Origin: Heliocidaris erythrogramma
Lineage: Eukaryota > Echinodermata > Echinoidea > Camarodonta > Echinometridae
Assembly: GCA_025617745.1 (NCBI GenBank)
Contig: CM046853.1
Location: 63,869,024 to 63,933,023 of the forward strand
Reading direction: 5' to 3'
DNA length: 64,000 nt
Shown: piece after piece, positions 51,101 to 56,966 of the stretch
Layout of the letters: the number at the start of each line of letters is the position of its first letter
How positions within the stretch are numbered: position 1 is the stretch's first letter
Notes under the pieces: generated by a model
Told to the model about the DNA's origin: nothing
Database searches by the model: none
The model's input: only the letters and a program-made list of their open reading frames with translations
Made by a program: the position numbers and the translations under genes

Positions 51101-54100
51101 GGACTCTGTATAACAAACTTACTGCATCATATTCAAAGACTTGGTCATCCAACCCTCTTCCTTTCCTGGCCACCTTCTGTACAAAGGCATCATAGGTAGT
51201 AGCCATGTAGACATCTTCATTCTTTAGCTCTATGCTGCACTTCTGTTTGACCTCTTCCACCAACCTAGGCAGGAGAAATCAGAAACGTCACACTTTAATA
51301 CACAAATATGTTCAACTATAATAATACTAATAGCAACATTTATATTGCACATATCCATCCCAGGGTACTATTATTACTCTGGCTTTAGCCCAGCTGCCCT
51401 AAGGCACTGAAAGCATTCAAGGAATAAATTCCTACCAGGTATCCATTTACTACATCTGGGTGGAGAGTGGCAAATGTTGATTTAATGTCTTGCCAAAGGA
51501 CATTAGTACTGCAGTACAGATGCAAATAATTAATATCTGGTTAGTACAGCTCCAAACTACAATTCTGTTTGACACCCCCTCCCCTCTTTGTCCTACCAAG
51601 TCAAGTAAACAATTGGGAATATTGTCTTTATTACTGGTATTATCATAGAGTCTACTTCAGATCAGATTAGATATTGTGTCAATTTAATCCTAACAGTACA
51701 TCTTTGATGAAATAAAGCTCAGAGGAAATGTCCCCAGAGAAAAAGCCAGGTCACCTTGTAAAAGGTTTGGCCTACCTGGCAACATCCATTGATCCAGCCC
51801 CCATCTTGAAGAAGTCTGTGTCATCTGCAATGTCTGGTGTTGATAGAATTCCAGCCCAGATATCCTACAGACAAAATATACAGAATCACGTATTGTTCAG
51901 GTTCAATGGCCAAAGAAGACGTACAGCAAACAGAGACAAAGAACATTATCACCATTACCATCACCACAGCTATAATCATCATCACCGACATTATGATCAT
52001 TTTCATTATCATAGCTATCTCTTGTTCCTTATCATTGTCACCACCACCATCACCGCCATAATCATCATCACCATTATCATAGTTTTCATCATTTAACTGG
52101 AGAGTTTTAGCCATCTCTTGTTCCATATCAACATCGCTGCCACCTCCACCACCACTGCAATTCATCAGCATCACCATCAACATTACTACCACCCTTGCTA
52201 CCACCACCACCACCACGATCATTACTATCATAATCATCATCATCATCATCATCATCATGTCACCTTGACAGTTTTTGCCATCTCTTGTTCCTCAGGTGTG
52301 AGCTCTAGCTTCTCCTCTGCATCCATGGATTGGCCGTACTTTGAAGCAGGGATCATGCGACCGTCTTCAAACTGGAGAGTCTTCACGTTCAGCTGTAGGA
52401 AAAATTACACATCAAGATGATCACTGAAAGCCCTTTTCTCCATTGAATTTAAATCTATTTCATTCTGCAACTGAACATGGAATAATATCTCAACTGGTTA
52501 AGACATACAAGATCTACAATAACATAGTACACATATGAAATCATGTTCACAAGTATACCATTGTTATTATAAATTTAGTTGATAAAATGGTACTATGCGA
52601 TGGCAAAAACAAAGTTTTCTTAGGGCAATAAGAATGGTAACTAATTCCTCAATTGATATCAATTTTAGGCGCAGGCCATTTTCACAAGTATAAGGGGCAC
52701 AAGAGTTTAAAATTAAACATTTACATCATTACAATGGGGAATGATTAAGTTGGTTCAAGTGCTCCATTTCAGTACAGCCTTCTTGCTATCATTAGAACTC
52801 AACTGTACATTAACATCCAGCATTGTCTCTTCCTCACCATTTTATCGTCACTGCCGATGAGAGCCATTCCGTTTTTATGAACAATGGCTGGCGTGCTGCA
52901 GCCCTCTATTTCCACATCTGTTCCTTTTGGTTTGCTGCCTGATAGGAGGGTTGAACCAAACATTGTCACTTGCTGTGCGGAGAGAGAGAAAAAAAAAAAT
53001 CAGCATTCAAATCATCACCAAAACACTGCAAAAAATTGTGTTGCTAATCATGAAAAAGTTCACAAATGTGATTGATCTATAAGGCAACGGCAAGTTATAG
53101 TACGGAAACAATTTGAAAAAAGAAAAAAAAATGTTAATTATTCTTTTTATTTCATCCATAATCTCTTTGCTGTAAATGTCAGATGAAGAATCTCCTGACC
53201 AAGGCTAATCTGTTGACAAGCAATCTGTAGGGGTTGTTGGTATTGTTTATAAAAAAATCCTATCGTCTAATAATCCTGCTACCCCATTGATAGCCTTTTG
53301 ACAAGGCCTCGTGACTTGGCTATTTTCCTCGTCATGCTGTGCCTGAGATGAGACTAGCTGGCGACGAAAAGAATCAACACGGCCCGGGTGAACGCACGAT
53401 CGAGCGACTTTAGTCGCGAGGCCTTTTGGAACCTGGGTTTCCATCGTCCGATATGAATTATTCACGAGTTGACATTCGTATGCTAACACGCCTACCGAGG
53501 ATTATCGACCAATCACAACGGTATCTGCGGGGCTTGCTTTCCATGATTGATGTACTAGTAGCTTGCACGGGCCACGCTAGCTCGAGATGAAGGCGAATTT
53601 GCATACCAAATGTATGCTGACGTCATGCGAAGATACGTTTGCTGATTGGCTCCTACCTATAAGGTAGCAGATCCTCGCTAGGAACAAAGGATAACATAAG
53701 AAATACAGGCCAGGTTCCAAAAGGCCCTCGGACTCAGTCGCTCGATCGCGCATTCACCGGGCTGGCCGGCTAGTCTTGTTATGCAGCCACTACTAGCTTA
53801 CTTGCCGAAAAAAATAGCCAAGTCACGAGGGCCTTGTCAAAAAGGCTACCCCATTGATGGCATGATATTTGCATTGCCAATTTGCTTCAGGCTTTATTTT
53901 TTCATTGATACAGGGATAGGGTTAAGAATGCAATTGGGTTTCAGGTTAGGTTTGGAGTTCGGGTAAGGTATGGTGTTTCCGTCCAGGGTTCAAGTTACTA
54001 ATGTGGTTAGTGGTGAACAAAATTGGTCATGGAGCATGAACCCAAACCAGGGCCCTGTTTCAAAAAACTTGTGATCAATAACAACTGCCACATATCTATG

Positions 54101-55202
54101 ACAAATTTGCTCTCAGCCAATCAGATGCAAGTATTTCAGTAGCTTATAACCGTTATTGTAACTTGTCATAGATAAAGTTTTTTAAAACGGGGCCCAGGAA
54201 TTCATTTTTTCTGCCTGATCAATACCTGTCCATCTATCCTTGCCCAGGCTCCAGGGATCATGTCATTTCCTCGGATGAAGTTGTGAAGAGTTTCGGCTGA
54301 CTGGCCGAATGGCATCTACATTTTCAAAAAAGGACAATATTCATGAATTCCTTTAAAATTACTCTTCTACTCAAGACAACATCTAGAATTATATATAGTC
54401 TACTTGTAAATTGCTGCAAACAGAAATCTAATAATTTATAGTGAAAAGGAACATTAATTTTTCCTTACTAAATGTTGCTCATTTTTATCAAAACTTTCTC
54501 TTCTACATTTTGAGCAAAATTAACACGTAAAATACTTATAATAATAATAATATTGGATATTTATATAGCGCTCATATCCACCCATGAATGGTGCTCAAGG
54601 TGCTCCAATATTACCCTGGCTTTAGCCCAGCTGCCCTATAACTTTTATGTCAAATTGTTAGATATCTTAAAAAACTAGCTATTAAGTATGTACAATTCTG
54701 TTCTGACATTCCATACTTAGTATTTGATTGATGTTGTTCAAGAATTCTCTCATACTGCTTGACATCGACAACTAGAAAGGCCGTCAAAGGCGGCAGACCC
54801 ACGCCTTAGCGGCGCTTCAGATTAGTTGCAATACTATACTAACTATGGGGTCAAAACTACAAGGCCACACAGAATTTGCAGGGGTCAACCGATCATCACC
54901 AAAATCTAATCGATTCTTTCCTGTCACTAATCGATTCTTTCCTGTCACTATGCGAACATTCCCTGAAAATATGGTGCAAATCCGTTCACCCGTTCTCTAG
55001 TTATCTTGTACACAAACAAACACAGAAACAAACAAACATACGGAGCCCTTTACATAACCCTGCCGATTTTATCGGCGTGGGTAACAATAAGAATTACCTG
55101 AGCAACTTCTTTCTTCTTCCAGATCTTGTCATACGTGGCACCCTCCTCTGGCTGTACAATACGAGGAGCTTTGCCTTCATAGATAAGATTCACTGCTTCT
55201 CC
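31913..55202 (-). CDS. ALDH1L1: 10-formyltetrahydrofolate dehydrogenase (ALDH1L), 18 exons, 5' end outside window
   Basis: The enzyme oxidises 10-formyl-THF to THF and CO2 with NADP+. Eighteen exons with GT-AG junctions join into 725 codons plus stop with matching phases throughout. Residues 1-110 are the C-terminal part of the hydrolase/formyltransferase domain. About 111-230 is the ACP-like linker with GAGSMD (Ser178, the phosphopantetheine site), and about 231-725 is the aldehyde dehydrogenase domain with PWNYP, GFTGST, LELGG (Glu495) and GENC (Cys529). Adding 178 gives Glu673 and Cys707 of the human enzyme. The formyl-hydrolase active site and any mitochondrial presequence are upstream, so cytosolic (ALDH1L1) versus mitochondrial (ALDH1L2) cannot be decided. 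Two DIRS-like elements sit in introns in the sense direction. Confidence 0.95.
32274..32367. mobile_element. short palindromic MITE, about 94 bp
   Basis: Ends ggcgtagac..../..tatctacgcc with internal 'tagtgggggcgatgat' and 'atcatccccccacta'. It lies in the last ALDH1L intron. The rest of that intron (31972-32914) shows nothing else firm. Confidence 0.75.
32915..33114 (-). CDS. ALDH1L1: ALDH1L exon (residues 640-707)
   Basis: 200 nt. Contains [21 protein letters not shown] and [15 protein letters not shown], the conserved C-terminal ALDH motifs. The acceptor is ttccag and the donor gtaagt; phases match both neighbours. Confidence 0.95.
33141..33172. repeat. TA microsatellite
   Basis: About 32 bp of (ta)n lying between the exon's upstream acceptor region and a foldback element. 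Confidence 0.95.
33173..33397. mobile_element. perfect 65-bp foldback enclosing a tRNA-like gene
   Basis: Arm 33173-33237 and arm 33333-33397 are exact inverted complements over 65 bp (outer end aatgtgaaagaaatgcgaga). The 95-bp spacer and the first bases of the right arm form a tRNA-like sequence on the minus strand. The arms abut a TA repeat on one side. It lies in an ALDH1L intron. Confidence 0.85.
33268..33339 (-). tRNA. tRNA-like gene, Arg(TCT)-type, degenerate acceptor stem
   Basis: 72 nt. Box A TAGTCTAGTGG, perfect anticodon stem TTGGC/GCCAA with loop GTTCTAA (anticodon TCT), perfect B box GGTTCGATTCC, and a T6 terminator directly after the 3' end. The T stem has one G-G mismatch and the acceptor stem pairs poorly (TCCTCCC with CGGAGAC). 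It could therefore be transcribed by Pol III, but it is probably a pseudo-tRNA. Confidence 0.5.
33475..34776. mobile_element. non-autonomous pogo/Tigger-like DNA transposon
   Basis: The ends cagtcaaacctgtcttagcg and its complement (agacaggtttgactg) are flanked by TA on both sides (33473-33474, 34777-34778), matching the TA target of Tc1/mariner-pogo elements. 'tatagcggccacctg' is repeated several times just inside both ends. No transposase frame is present in 1.3 kb. Confidence 0.7.
34779..35371. other. ALDH1L intron segment, nothing recognised
   Basis: AT-rich intron DNA between the pogo-like element and the next exon. No supported feature. Confidence 0.6.
35372..35477 (-). CDS. ALDH1L1: ALDH1L exon (residues 605-640)
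   Basis: 106 nt. Encodes [20 protein letters not shown] and GPVMIISKF, with acceptor gacag and donor gtaagaa. EESFGPV is a near-universal ALDH motif. Confidence 0.95.
35667..35832 (-). CDS. ALDH1L1: ALDH1L exon (residues 550-605)
   Basis: 166 nt. Encodes [18 protein letters not shown] and [12 protein letters not shown]. Acceptor aaccag, donor gttagg. Confidence 0.95.
36358..36456 (-). CDS. ALDH1L1: ALDH1L exon with catalytic Cys
   Basis: 99 nt, 33 codons, phase 0 at both ends. [18 protein letters not shown] includes the catalytic nucleophile Cys529 (human Cys707). Donor gtatgt. Confidence 0.96.
36885..36984 (-). CDS. ALDH1L1: ALDH1L exon with catalytic Glu
   Basis: 100 nt. [20 protein letters not shown] carries general-base Glu495 (human Glu673). 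Acceptor ttacag, donor gtcagt. Confidence 0.96.
37537..37630 (-). CDS. ALDH1L1: ALDH1L exon (residues 452-483)
   Basis: 94 nt. Encodes [18 protein letters not shown], the GxxxG/NADP-binding turn of the ALDH fold. Acceptor gtcag, donor gtaagc. Confidence 0.95.
37779..38094. mobile_element. palindromic MITE 'gggtgtttcataaagc', about 316 bp
   Basis: The left end gggtgtttcataaagctgtt, followed by 'aaagttacgcatgactttac', is mirrored at the right end. It abuts another MITE at 38098 almost directly. Confidence 0.8.
38098..38244. mobile_element. palindromic MITE, family 'gggccctg', copy b
   Basis: Same foldback family as 16029: gggccttatttcataaaac to the complementary right end, with 'aacaaatttgtcata' in the core. 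Confidence 0.75.
39041..39234 (-). CDS. ALDH1L1: ALDH1L exon (residues 387-452)
   Basis: 194 nt. Encodes [32 protein letters not shown] and NILPGSG. The PWNYP and KPA motifs bind the coenzyme. Acceptor ctgacag, donor gtaagg. A partial copy of its 5' end lies just upstream in the intron (39340-39399). Confidence 0.96.
39340..39399 (-). pseudogene. relic partial duplicate of the ALDH1L PWNYP exon
   Basis: About 60 bases after an intact acceptor (ctacag) encode [18 protein letters not shown] in the phase of the real exon. Homology then stops, and the frame ends after a few codons at TAG. It lies between the DIRS-like element and the real exon, in the same orientation. It could act as a cryptic exon but has no donor in frame. 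Confidence 0.8.
39531..39670. repeat. element 1 inverted terminal repeat, 3' side
   Basis: cctacctatttgctagtctt through the 'ctgtgcatgtacgcatgacg' block, the inverted complement of 46581-46722 with few changes. It includes a C run whose length differs from the G run of the partner. Confidence 0.9.
39736..39828. repeat. element 1 internal complementary region
   Basis: 39736-39789 is complementary to the 3' terminus (from 39484) and 39790-39828 to the 5' terminus (up to 46745). The junction ..gattttactg|atttactac.. therefore reads as the joined element ends, the hallmark used for DIRS circle formation. Confidence 0.88.
40030..40960. repeat. element 1 3' tandem repeats with TGACCTTTGACC motifs
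   Basis: Five units at 144-168 bp spacing contain 'gaccctataaaagacgg', 'gcagcatcacca' and 'gaaatccgtcaagaaatg'. TGACCTTTGACCC occurs at 40226, 40370, 40674 and 40842, with a variant at 40518. Element 2 has no such region. Confidence 0.85.
40967..42053 (-). pseudogene. element 1 tyrosine recombinase, frameshifted
   Basis: The N-terminal SAM-like part ([14 protein letters not shown]) and the C-terminal catalytic part ([27 protein letters not shown], then SFTSFY) lie in different frames. The switch falls at a run of seven A on plus (41856-41862). The R, H-x-x-R and Tyr residues look present. The C-terminus runs into a GGC repeat that encodes proline. Recombinases of this class insert DIRS elements. 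Confidence 0.85.
41978..43900 (-). pseudogene. element 1 reverse transcriptase/RNase H with nonsense codon
   Basis: The main frame from Met 43678 is 566 residues. RT motifs include [29 protein letters not shown] and YLDD (126-129). RNase H follows with D292, E324, D349 and D400. A C-terminal domain with EIDLFAS, DAFSLHW and GYAFPP is the methylase-like module of DIRS proteins. Homology to element 2 continues upstream of Met 43678 but is cut by TAG at 43730-43732. The 3' end overlaps the recombinase frame. Confidence 0.88.
43891..46123 (-). pseudogene. element 1 gag-like protein, frameshifted
   Basis: The probable start MSSSEEE (46123) matches the MNSEEE start of element 2. The reading passes through three frames: an early stretch with repeated PPTTVG-type motifs (to about 45490), a 462-residue main frame 45442-44054 with a lysine-rich KKLKAKKGK segment and the conserved [10 protein letters not shown] block, then an RG-rich tail ([12 protein letters not shown]) in another frame after about 44140. 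It is probably the RNA-binding capsid-like protein. Confidence 0.75.
46581..46722. repeat. element 1 inverted terminal repeat, 5' side
   Basis: Inverted partner of 39531-39670. Beyond it the 5' extension (tacattgatttattgtagta, ending at 46745) matches only the second half of the internal complementary region. Confidence 0.9.
46779..46849 (-). CDS. ALDH1L1: ALDH1L exon (residues 364-387)
   Basis: 71 nt. Encodes [20 protein letters not shown] and EPLG. Acceptor atccag, donor gtaaga. Element 1 starts only 33 bases past this donor. Confidence 0.95.
46911..47806. repeat. about 900-bp polypurine (GA) tract
   Basis: Purine-only apart from isolated bases. Sub-blocks are about 17-bp gagggagagagagagag units (to about 47290), mixed ga/gga units, then about 14-bp gggggagaggagag units (47565-47700) and about 22-bp gggtgagggagagaggga units (to 47805). 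On the transcribed-sense (minus) strand it is a giant CT tract ending about 60 bases before an ALDH1L acceptor. Long frames across it (Arg/Glu-rich or Ser/Leu/Pro-rich) are artefacts. Confidence 0.97.
47836..47946. mobile_element. MITE, family 'gggccctg', copy c (truncated)
   Basis: ccccgtttcataaaacttat through 'ctctcagccaatcagatgc', but the right arm is degraded after 'agtagcttataa'. Confidence 0.65.
47947..48334. other. ALDH1L intron segment, nothing recognised
   Basis: AT-rich intron DNA between the truncated MITE and the next exon. Confidence 0.6.
48335..48485 (-). CDS. ALDH1L1: ALDH1L exon (residues 313-363)
   Basis: 151 nt. Encodes [17 protein letters not shown] and [19 protein letters not shown]. 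Acceptor gctacag, donor gtat. Confidence 0.95.
48779..48843 (-). CDS. ALDH1L1: ALDH1L exon (residues 292-313)
   Basis: 65 nt. Encodes [18 protein letters not shown]. Acceptor ttacag, donor gtaagt. Confidence 0.95.
48999..49147. mobile_element. MITE, family 'gggccctg', copy d
   Basis: Foldback from gccccgtttcataaaacttg to the complementary right end. The flanks carry 'aaccctaaccctaaacc' low-order repeats that are too short to be telomeric. Confidence 0.75.
49291..49504. mobile_element. palindromic MITE 'ggcccgaattcacaaagga'
   Basis: The left end ggggcccgaattcacaaagg and the right end cctttgtgaattcgggcc are inverted complements. 'gtttaaac' blocks continue the palindrome inward. Confidence 0.8.
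49505..50380. other. ALDH1L intron segment, nothing firm
   Basis: A tRNA-like stretch near 49551-49620 is too degenerate to call. Otherwise plain AT-rich intron. Confidence 0.5.
50381..50563 (-). CDS. ALDH1L1: ALDH1L exon (residues 231-291)
   Basis: 183 nt, phase 0 at both ends. Encodes [27 protein letters not shown] and DRAVAAAK, the start of the aldehyde dehydrogenase domain. Acceptor cctag, donor gtgagc. Confidence 0.95.
50564..51122. other. ALDH1L intron, nothing recognised
   Basis: AT-rich intron without visible repeats or exons. Confidence 0.6.
51123..51264 (-). CDS. ALDH1L1: ALDH1L exon (residues 183-230)
   Basis: 142 nt. Encodes [20 protein letters not shown], the second half of the ACP-like linker domain. 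Acceptor cctag, donor gtaagt. Confidence 0.94.
51320..51420. repeat. short dispersed repeat ('ctggctttagcccagctgcc')
   Basis: atttatattgcacatatcca to ctggctttagcccagctgcc. A second copy is at 54537-54640. A SINE-like tail of this kind is widespread in invertebrate genomes. Confidence 0.6.
51776..51864 (-). CDS. ALDH1L1: ALDH1L exon with phosphopantetheine site
   Basis: 89 nt. Encodes [20 protein letters not shown] and MGAGSMDVA. Ser178 in GAGSMD is the expected 4'-phosphopantetheine attachment serine. Acceptor gtag, donor gtaggc. Confidence 0.95.
51865..52263. repeat. intron with ATC/CAC microsatellites and exon-derived fragments
   Basis: Rich in tca/atc and cac repeats. Three copies of an 'atctcttgttcc' block occur at about 52015, 52111 and inside the adjacent exon at about 52278. 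The middle one is preceded by ctggagagttttagcc, joining sequences from the two ends of that exon. Confidence 0.7.
52264..52392 (-). CDS. ALDH1L1: ALDH1L exon (residues 111-153)
   Basis: 129 nt, 43 codons. Encodes [20 protein letters not shown] and [14 protein letters not shown], the start of the linker domain. Acceptor tacag, donor gtgaca (weaker than the others). Confidence 0.93.
52838..52972 (-). CDS. ALDH1L1: ALDH1L exon (residues 66-110)
   Basis: 135 nt, 45 codons. Encodes [30 protein letters not shown] and M, the beta-barrel end of the hydrolase domain. Acceptor gcacag, donor gtgagg. Confidence 0.94.
53278..53860. mobile_element. foldback DNA element with about 15-bp direct flanking repeat
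   Basis: The TIR ccttttgacaaggcctcgtg (53294) matches the complement of the right end (about 53845) over roughly 160 bp. Direct repeats gctaccccattgat flank both sides (53278 and 53845). The spacer is non-coding and includes TGACGTCA. Confidence 0.75.
54049..54195. mobile_element. MITE, family 'gggccctg', copy e
   Basis: cagggccctgtttcaaaaaa to the complementary right end (aaaacggggccc), with the same 'ctctcagccaatcagatgc' core as copies c and d. Confidence 0.75.
54226..54315 (-). CDS. ALDH1L1: ALDH1L exon (residues 36-65)
   Basis: 90 nt, 30 codons. Encodes [20 protein letters not shown] and AWARIDGQ. The IRGND and PGAW motifs mark the formyltransferase C-terminal domain. Acceptor atgtag, donor gtattg. 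Confidence 0.94.
54316..55097. other. ALDH1L intron with dispersed repeats
   Basis: Holds the second 'ctggctttagcccagctgcc' repeat (54537-54640), a short 'aatcgattctttcctgtcac' tandem pair (about 54907-54950) and a 'tagttatcttgtacacaaac' segment typical of dispersed repeats. No coding. Confidence 0.6.
55098..55202 (-). CDS. ALDH1L1: ALDH1L exon, most 5' visible (residues 1-35)
   Basis: 105 nt, phase 0. Encodes [20 protein letters not shown] and [15 protein letters not shown]. Acceptor ttttcag, donor gtaatt. The preceding exon must lie beyond 64000, because nothing between 55203 and the window end encodes the missing N-terminal part. Confidence 0.94.
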
Positions 55203-55551
55203 CTGAAAACCAAGAGATAAATCAGACATGGCTAATCATAGAGATTTAAGAAATTCATTGGTTGAATTGTGGTATAGGAGAAAAATACATGTGAGCTTTC
55301 TCATTCTTTTTCTGTCAGTTTGGAAAAATATTGTAGAAGAAACGTCCCTGAAATGGATTGCTCTTAAAATGCTCTCATATAAAAAAATATGAGTAATAGC
55401 TGAAAAACGTGGACCAAATTTTCATGCAACATTTGCGTAGCCCCATATACTTATTTCTGTGTACAGTGCATGACAATTTTTTTACCATTTTGACGATCTC
55501 TGAAACTTGTAAAATCAGCACTGATTTTCTTATTTACTATATAAATCTATA

Positions 55552-55699
55552 TACCTACCTATTATGCCTGTAGTCTTGACTACGGGACCCCTTCGAGAAT
55601 TATCACACATGTGTCACAATATTGTGCGCACCCCCCGTAATCCTATTGTCCCCTTCGCCACTCACGCGCGTCAATACGCTACGGCCATCTTCCTCTTTT
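55552..55699. repeat. element 2 inverted terminal repeat, 3' side
   Basis: tacctacctattatgcctgt through 'cgtcaatacgctacggccat'. Inverted partner at 61516-61663. Confidence 0.92.
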
Positions 55700-55760
55700 G
55701 CGAGCAACCCCAAGAAGAAACATGTTGCTTGCAAGGAGCGGGGAAGGAGGGAGGGTCATA

Positions 55761-55852
55761 GGTAGGTATATAGATTTATATAGTAAATAAGAAAATCAGT
55801 GCTGATTTTACAAATTTACTGCAATAAATCATATATACCTACCTATTATGCC
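55761..55852. repeat. element 2 internal complementary region
   Basis: 55761-55811 is complementary to the 3' end of the element; 55812-55852 is complementary to the 5' end (61640-61684). The join ..gattttac|aaatttactg.. is the predicted circle junction. Confidence 0.9.
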
Positions 55853-55919
55853 AGACCAGCGCCAACTCAAAGACCGGGAGGCATGTTTCGAGCGGAAGGA
55901 AATAGGATTACACCAAAGA

Positions 55920-56966
55920 CTACAAAGAAGACACAGCGGCCTTCAAGGTGGCTGACGCAAACAAAGCTTCACCTGCGGGAATATCCCTAAGGTAGCAAGA
56001 AATGAAGGAATTGGGCGAACGCCAATAAGCAGCCTTCAAAATATCAACAAGCGCCACACCTTGAAACAGAGCCCAAGAAGTGCTGACACTACGAGTATCA
56101 TGAGCACGAGGCTTACTGTCGGATAAAAGAGCCTCTGTGCCAGCGGCCCTAATAGCTTCAACGATCCATCTAGAAATGGAATCAAGAGAGGCAGGAGAAA
56201 AAGGCTCTCTAGTGATCAGGAACAACTGATCATCCTTACGATAAGACTTAGTCTTATCAATATACCATTTGAGAGCCCTAACAGGACACCAAACTTTGTC
56301 CTCACGCACCGAAGAAAAGTCAGAAAGCGGACAAAGAAAAATCTCAACAGGACCGGAGGTAGCTGTCTGATTCTTGGCAACGAAAGAAGCCCTAGGAATC
56401 AACCTAACACCTTTTCTCTCCCAGCGAACATGACCAGGAGTAAGACAGAGAGCATGAAGAGTACTGCGCCTCTGCCCAGAGGCAATAGCTACCAAAAAGA
56501 GAGTCTTAACCGTAAGATGATGAAGCGAAGCTTCACCTAACGGTTCAAAAGGAGGTTTCGCCAAGGCCTCCAGGACCTTAGGCAGACTCCAAGACGGCAC
56601 TAACTTAGAAAACGAAGGTCGTTTCAGAAAGAACGAACGAATCAAACCACTTTGCAGCGGGGAACTGGAAATCCCCGAACCATCCGAAAAACCCGAATGA
56701 ATGGCCCCGATCGCCGAACGGTAGCCTCGGATAGTAGAAATAGATCTCCCTTTGTCAAATAACGAGATTAAGAAATCCGCAATTGAACCAATAGGAGCCT
56801 TAGAAGGGGTTTGATTTCTCTCTTTGCACCAAAGGAAAAAGACCGAGAGACGGGAATTGTAAATTTCCCTAGTAGAAACCCTACGACTGGACATTAAAAA
56901 GTCCGTGGCTCTATCAGAGAGACCCGACTGTCTTGCAGATTCCCTGACAGGGGCCAAGCAGTCAAA
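55920..56966 (-). CDS. element 2 tyrosine recombinase
   Basis: About 348 residues ending at 55920. The N-terminal DNA-binding part (REIYNSRLSVFFLWC) and a catalytic domain with [11 protein letters not shown] (Arg), AHDTR (His-x-x-Arg), YWRSPNSF and the Tyr nucleophile in ISCYLRD are visible. The frame stays open far upstream (to 58769) across RT, so the true start is uncertain; homology to recombinases starts near FDCLAPVRE. It would integrate the circular DNA intermediate in the nucleus. Confidence 0.85.
   Translation of the reverse strand, partial: FDCLAPVRESARQSGLSDRATDFLMSSRRVSTREIYNSRLSVFFLWCKERNQTPSKAPIGSIADFLISLFDKGRSISTIRGYRSAIGAIHSGFSDGSGISSSPLQSGLIRSFFLKRPSFSKLVPSWSLPKVLEALAKPPFEPLGEASLHHLTVKTLFLVAIASGQRRSTLHALCLTPGHVRWERKGVRLIPRASFVAKNQTATSGPVEIFLCPLSDFSSVREDKVWCPVRALKWYIDKTKSYRKDDQLFLITREPFSPASLDSISRWIVEAIRAAGTEALLSDSKPRAHDTRSVSTSWALFQGVALVDILKAAYWRSPNSFISCYLRDIPAGEALFASATLKAAVSSL

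Noticed and set aside
51821-52258. 145-residue frame beginning with a Met run
   Set aside because: CAT microsatellite translation; only the exon-like fragments inside it are of interest.
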